This document shows, in pieces, positions 31,143 through 34,560 of a DNA stretch of 34,560 nt; position 1 is the first letter of the stretch; every line of letters starts with the position of its first letter. Below the pieces are notes generated by a model. The model did not search any database. It saw only the letters and a program-made list of their open reading frames with translations, and was not told the DNA's origin. Position numbers and translations under genes: made by a program. The stretch is from Chloroflexota bacterium (lineage in GTDB: Bacteria; Chloroflexota; Anaerolineae; DTLA01). The stretch spans positions 1-34,560 of the forward strand of contig JACIWU010000031.1 in assembly GCA_014360805.1 (NCBI GenBank), given 5' to 3'.

Positions 31143-32978
31143 ATGAGTGTTCCTGAGGTTCTTCAGCCGCCGTTGTCGCTTCGGGTGCTGGCCGCTTACC
31201 GAAGGTTTATCCGCTGGCTGACCAGCGCAAGGGTGCTCCTGGCCTTGATCTTGCTGATCATGATGGTGTACCTCATCCTGATTCCGCTCTACCGCATGGT
31301 GGAAACGACGCTCACATACCAGGAGCGCGACGTCCTGGCCGTTCCCGATGCGGTGCCCGGTGAGTTGACCACCTATCACTGGGTGCGAATGCTGGCCAGT
31401 CGCATCAGCAAGGTCTTCCTGTATACGCCGCTCCAGCATTCGCTTGTTGTCGCCACCGGCGCGACGCTCCTGGCCATGCTCATCGGGTCTATCCTGGCGT
31501 GGCTGGTCATCCGTACCGACATGCCCGGGCGCAATCTCATCAACAACCTAGCCACGATTCCGTACATCATGCCCTCATGGACCATCGCCATGGCCTGGAA
31601 GGTGCTGTTCAACACGCGCGTCGCGGGCGGCACGCCCGGCCTGCTGGAGTATCTGATAGGCCGGCCCGTGCCCACCTGGCTGGCATACGGTCCCCTCCCC
31701 ATCATCATCAGCAGCGCGCTGCACTACTACACGTTTTTCTTCCTGTTCGTGTCGGCGGCGCTGATGTCCATTGACTCCAACCTGGAGGAAGCGGCGGAAC
31801 TCATGGGGTCCAGCCGGGGGCGGATTCTCAGGCGCATCACCTTCCCGCTGGTGCTGCCGGCCCTGCTGTCGGGGTTCATCATGACATTCTCCAAGGTGAT
31901 GGGCACCTTCGGCGGCCCCAACGTGCTGGGTACGCCCGTGCGCTACTACGTCGTCGCCACCATGATCCGCTCCAATGTCGCTATCGGCGAGTTCGCGGAC
32001 GGGTTCGTGCTGGCCATCGTGCTCATCCTGTTCACCATCGTAACCATCTACATCAACCAGCGGCTGATCGGCACGCGCAAGAGTTACGAGACCATCGGGG
32101 GGCGCGGGTTTGTGGCCCACGTGGCGCGGCTGCGCCGATGGCGTGGGGTTCTGGCGGCGGCCGTGATCATCTTCCAGGTCCTGGTGATCGCCCTGCCGCT
32201 CGGTTTGCTCGCCTATGACACGTTCATGTTGCGCTCCGGCGATTTCAGCCTCTCCAACTTCACGCTGCACTACTGGATCGGCAAGAGCGACATCAACATT
32301 GCCAATGGTGCGCCGGGAGTGCTGCGCAATCCCAAAATCTACTCCAGCGCCTGGAACTCCATCCGTCTGTCGCTGGCTACCGCCTTCTTCACGGCGCTGC
32401 TCGGAGTGATCCTCGGCTACGCCATTGTGAAGGGGCGCGGCACCCGCCTTTCCAAACTCGTGGAGCAAATCTCCTTCGTCCCGTATGTGATTCCGGGGAT
32501 CGCTTTCGGAGCGGTGTATATCTCCATGTTCTCCAAGCGGGTGGGGCCGATTCCACCGCTCTACGGCACGTTTGCGCTCCTCGTGGTGGTGTCTGTGGCG
32601 AAACACATCCCCTACTCGGCGAGAAGCGGCGTGTCGGCCATGCTTCAGGTGGGGCGGGAACTGGAGGAGGCCGGGCAGATCGCCGGAGCCAACCTCTGGG
32701 AGCGATTCAAGCGCATCATCTTCCCGCTCACGAGCGCAGGGTTTGTCTCCGGATTCCTGCTGACGTTCATCACGACGATGCGGGAACTGTCCCTGATCAT
32801 CCTGTTGGTAACGCCGGCCACGCAAGTCCTGGCGAGCCAGACGATGCGCTACACCGAGAACGGCGACGACCAGATGGCCAACGCCGTGATCCTCATCCTC
32901 ATCACGCTGGTGCTGATCGGGAACTTCTTGATCGGGCGCTTCAGGGGCGGCAGCCTCAAGAAGGGCCTTGGAATGTAG
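31143..32978 (+). CDS. AfuB/FbpB-type ABC transporter permease, two fused membrane modules
   Basis: A 611-residue permease made of two tandem membrane domains (about 30-315 and 330-605), each with about six helices. Each has an ABC-coupling motif: EEAAELMGSSRGRILRRITFPL in the first and EEAGQIAGANLWERFKRIIFPL in the second. This double architecture is typical of the ferric-iron (FbpB/SfuB), hexose-phosphate (AfuB), thiamine and phosphonate-type importers. GGGGAGGGG precedes the ATG. The ATPase gene follows 13 bases later. The substrate is not readable from sequence; the RpiR regulators and the Gfo/Idh gene nearby argue for a sugar phosphate or polyol rather than iron. Confidence 0.92.
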   Translation: MSVPEVLQPPLSLRVLAAYRRFIRWLTSARVLLALILLIMMVYLILIPLYRMVETTLTYQERDVLAVPDAVPGELTTYHWVRMLASRISKVFLYTPLQHSLVVATGATLLAMLIGSILAWLVIRTDMPGRNLINNLATIPYIMPSWTIAMAWKVLFNTRVAGGTPGLLEYLIGRPVPTWLAYGPLPIIISSALHYYTFFFLFVSAALMSIDSNLEEAAELMGSSRGRILRRITFPLVLPALLSGFIMTFSKVMGTFGGPNVLGTPVRYYVVATMIRSNVAIGEFADGFVLAIVLILFTIVTIYINQRLIGTRKSYETIGGRGFVAHVARLRRWRGVLAAAVIIFQVLVIALPLGLLAYDTFMLRSGDFSLSNFTLHYWIGKSDINIANGAPGVLRNPKIYSSAWNSIRLSLATAFFTALLGVILGYAIVKGRGTRLSKLVEQISFVPYVIPGIAFGAVYISMFSKRVGPIPPLYGTFALLVVVSVAKHIPYSARSGVSAMLQVGRELEEAGQIAGANLWERFKRIIFPLTSAGFVSGFLLTFITTMRELSLIILLVTPATQVLASQTMRYTENGDDQMANAVILILITLVLIGNFLIGRFRGGSLKKGLGM

Positions 32979-32991
32979 ATAGGGGGAAATC

Positions 32992-34083
32992 ATGGGCACA
33001 ACCATCACCATCAAGAACCTGACCAAGCGTTTTGGCGATGTGGTCGCGGTCAACAATGTGAGCCTGACCGTGGAGGCGGGGACCTTCCTGACCCTTCTCG
33101 GCCCGTCGGGCTGCGGCAAGACCACGCTCCTGCGATGTGTGGCGGGCCTGGAAGACCCAGACGAGGGCGAAATCTACATCGGCGACAAACTCGTGTATTC
33201 GCGCGCTCAGGGCATCTCCGTGCCGGCGGGCCAGCGAGATGTGGGGCTGGTGTTCCAGAACTATGCCCTCTGGCCCCACATGACGGTCTACAAGAACATG
33301 AGTTTTGCCCTGGAGATTCGCAAACTGCCCAAATCGGAGATTGACAAGCGCGTCAAGGAGTCGCTGGCCGAAGTCAAAATGCTGGGGTACGAGCATCGCT
33401 ACCCCCGCGAGATGAGCGGTGGACAGCAGCAGCGCATCGCCCTGGCGCGCATGTTGGCCTATCGCCCCAAGGTGTTCCTGATGGACGAGCCGCTATCCAA
33501 CCTGGACGCGCGCCTGCGGATGGACATGCGGGCCGAACTGAAGCGGCTGCATCATGTGGCCGGCGCAACAACCGTCTACGTTACCCACGATCAGGTGGAG
33601 GCGCTCACCATGTCCAGCCTCATCGCCGTCATGAAAGACGGCGTCCTCCAGCAGGTGGACACTCCCGACCGTGTGTACCGGTGCCCATCCAACCTGTTCG
33701 TGGCCGACTTCATCGGCAACCCGAAGGTGAATCTCCTGGAAGGGGTGGTGGACGGCCAAGGGCACGTGGATTTGGGCGAGTTCAAGGTGCCTGTGAACGT
33801 ATGCGGGGTGCAGGGGAAGGTGGTGTTGGCCGTCCGGCCCGAAGACATCGCGGTCTATACGGAGCCGACGACGGGCGCGGTGGAATCCTCGGTCTACTCG
33901 GTGCTGCCATCGGGTGCCGATTCTACCATCGTGGCGTGCGTGGGCGAGCGGGAAATCACCATCCGCGTGCCCGGCCTCAGTTCCCTTAAGATGGACGACC
34001 GCGTGTGGCTGGGGTTTGACCCGCGGACGATCAATCTGTACGACGGAGATACCGGCAACCTGATCGCGGTTCGCGAAGTGTAG
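32992..34083 (+). CDS. ABC transporter ATP-binding protein, FbpC/AfuC/PotA-like
   Basis: A 363-residue ATPase energising the fused permease. Walker A GPSGCGKTT is at 37-45, Q-loop VFQNYALWPHMTVYKNMSF follows, the signature MSGGQQQR is at 141-148, Walker B VFLMDEPLSNLDAR is at 161-174 and the switch His is in VTHDQVEALTM. The C-terminal ~120 residues form TOBE-like beta domains (VVLAVRPEDIAVY, then VWLGFDPRTINLYDGDTGN). Such domains can bind regulatory ligands. Sugar and polyamine importer ATPases share this layout. AGGGGGAAA lies just before the ATG. Confidence 0.93.
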   Translation: MGTTITIKNLTKRFGDVVAVNNVSLTVEAGTFLTLLGPSGCGKTTLLRCVAGLEDPDEGEIYIGDKLVYSRAQGISVPAGQRDVGLVFQNYALWPHMTVYKNMSFALEIRKLPKSEIDKRVKESLAEVKMLGYEHRYPREMSGGQQQRIALARMLAYRPKVFLMDEPLSNLDARLRMDMRAELKRLHHVAGATTVYVTHDQVEALTMSSLIAVMKDGVLQQVDTPDRVYRCPSNLFVADFIGNPKVNLLEGVVDGQGHVDLGEFKVPVNVCGVQGKVVLAVRPEDIAVYTEPTTGAVESSVYSVLPSGADSTIVACVGEREITIRVPGLSSLKMDDRVWLGFDPRTINLYDGDTGNLIAVREV

Positions 34084-34084
34084 C

Positions 34085-34099
34085 CGCGCTTCAAGCGCG
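34085..34099 (+). repeat. Small perfect hairpin after the ATPase gene
   Basis: CGCGCTT-C-AAGCGCG, 1 base after the stop codon. A GC-rich CCCC/GGGG stem follows at about 34105-34119. No T-run, so not a clear terminator. The rest of the gap to 34218 has a GAAAGGAGG-like sequence (34137-34145) with no gene attached. Confidence 0.45.
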
Positions 34100-34218
34100 T
34101 CGCGCCCCCTGTTCGGGGAGCGGTAGTTGACGCAATGAAAGGAGGGGAGAACGAGCAGCGACACATATCCGATTGGTGAAGCGGTTTCGGCCCACTATTG
34201 CATTGCCAGGAGGGAGAA

Positions 34219-34560
34219 ATGAAGATACTGGTGAGGATTCTGTCAATCTGCATGTTGGTTACCCTGATCGCGGGGTGCGCCGCGCCGGCTGCGACGCCGA
34301 CGCCCAGGCCGGCGCCTACCGCCGCGCCGCAACAGCCCACCCAGCCCCCGACTCCAACGCCGGAGCCGACGCTGACGCCCAATGAGCAGTGGCTGAAGGC
34401 GGCGGAACTGGGCAAGTTCGCCCCCGCCAAGCAGGACTGGGCCGCCATTGAAGCCGCGGCGAAGAAGGAAGGCAAGGTCATCGTCTATGCCAACTCTGGA
34501 GGGTCGAGAGCGGGCAGTGGGATGAGAAGACCTTGCGGAGGGCTGCCTTCTGCCGTGACA
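34219..34560 (+). CDS. ABC transporter substrate-binding lipoprotein, partial (runs off the right edge)
   Basis: The first 114 codons of a binding protein. The signal peptide (MKILVRILSICMLVTLIAG) ends in a lipobox LIAGC (Cys20), then a long Pro/Thr/Ala linker to about 52. The mature start NEQWLKAAELGKFAPAKQDWAAIEAAAKKEGKVIVYANS fits extracellular binding proteins of the iron/AfuA type (family 1/6), which have GKVVVYANSS at this point. After YANS (residue about 94) the frame reads GGSRAGSGMRRPCGG, which does not look like the family. A frameshift, sequence error or junction near 34495 is possible. AGGAGGGAG sets the start. It completes the importer begun at 31143. Confidence 0.8.
   Translation, partial: MKILVRILSICMLVTLIAGCAAPAATPTPRPAPTAAPQQPTQPPTPTPEPTLTPNEQWLKAAELGKFAPAKQDWAAIEAAAKKEGKVIVYANSGGSRAGSGMRRPCGGLPSAVT

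Noticed and set aside
31575-33125. 516-codon minus-strand open frame across the fused permease and ATPase
   Set aside because: It spans two real genes on the other strand and is rich in His, Gln and Asp, typical of an antisense shadow.
34173-34385. Short open frame overlapping the start of the last binding-protein gene
   Set aside because: It is out of frame with a gene that has a good signal peptide and ribosome-binding site, and its product is low-complexity.

Overview
The window is a GC-rich bacterial chromosome segment, packed with genes mostly on the + strand. The style points to a Chloroflexota (Anaerolineae-like) organism: lipoproteins with long Thr/Pro/Ala linkers right after the lipobox, ABC operons led by such lipoproteins, and a c-di-AMP receptor of the DarA type. 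This assignment is an inference from gene style, not from a marker gene. No rRNA, tRNA, CRISPR array or intact transposon was seen.

Left edge (1-449): the tail of a minus-strand ABC operon, with a decayed NMT1/THI5-type binding-protein C-terminus overlapping the first codons of an ABC ATPase that runs off the window. Then comes a three-module secreted lipoprotein (450-2096) and a repeat-rich intergenic stretch (2097-2553).

Phosphate island (2554-10536): phoB-phoR, then a textbook Pho box of four 11-bp-phased TTAACA-like repeats, then pstS-pstC-pstA-pstB, an arsenate-reductase-type phosphatase, a tiny membrane protein and phoU, closed by a strong intrinsic terminator. A second, separately promoted histidine kinase/response regulator pair follows (10841-12782).

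B12/opine cluster (12968-18623): a DarA-like c-di-AMP receptor, a GlmL/MutL-family ASKHA protein, two paralogous octopine/nopaline-dehydrogenase-family enzymes, and a protein that appears to fuse a GlmS-like B12 domain to a GlmE-like mutase barrel. The genes overlap or lie close together and look like one operon. I know of no described pathway with this set. Directly downstream is a complete peptide-type ABC importer (binding protein, two permeases, two ATPases), a C45 Ntn-hydrolase and an NAD(P)-dependent SDR (18770-26690). Together they suggest import, deacylation, oxidative cleavage and carbon-skeleton rearrangement of an N-substituted amino acid or opine-like compound. This is the best candidate here for an undescribed system.

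Fluoride island (26860-27614): a strong promoter, a very clear fluoride (crcB-motif) riboswitch with a mutually exclusive terminator, and an N-terminally truncated MutS-family ATPase remnant.

Right part (27687-34560): divergent RpiR-family regulators (28880-29782 minus, 30144-31052 plus). The minus one is followed by a Gfo/Idh/MocA oxidoreductase. The plus one is followed by an AfuABC/FbpABC-type importer: fused double permease, ATPase, and a binding-protein lipoprotein cut by the window end. The SIS-domain regulators and the sugar-type oxidoreductase suggest a (phospho)sugar or polyol substrate rather than iron.
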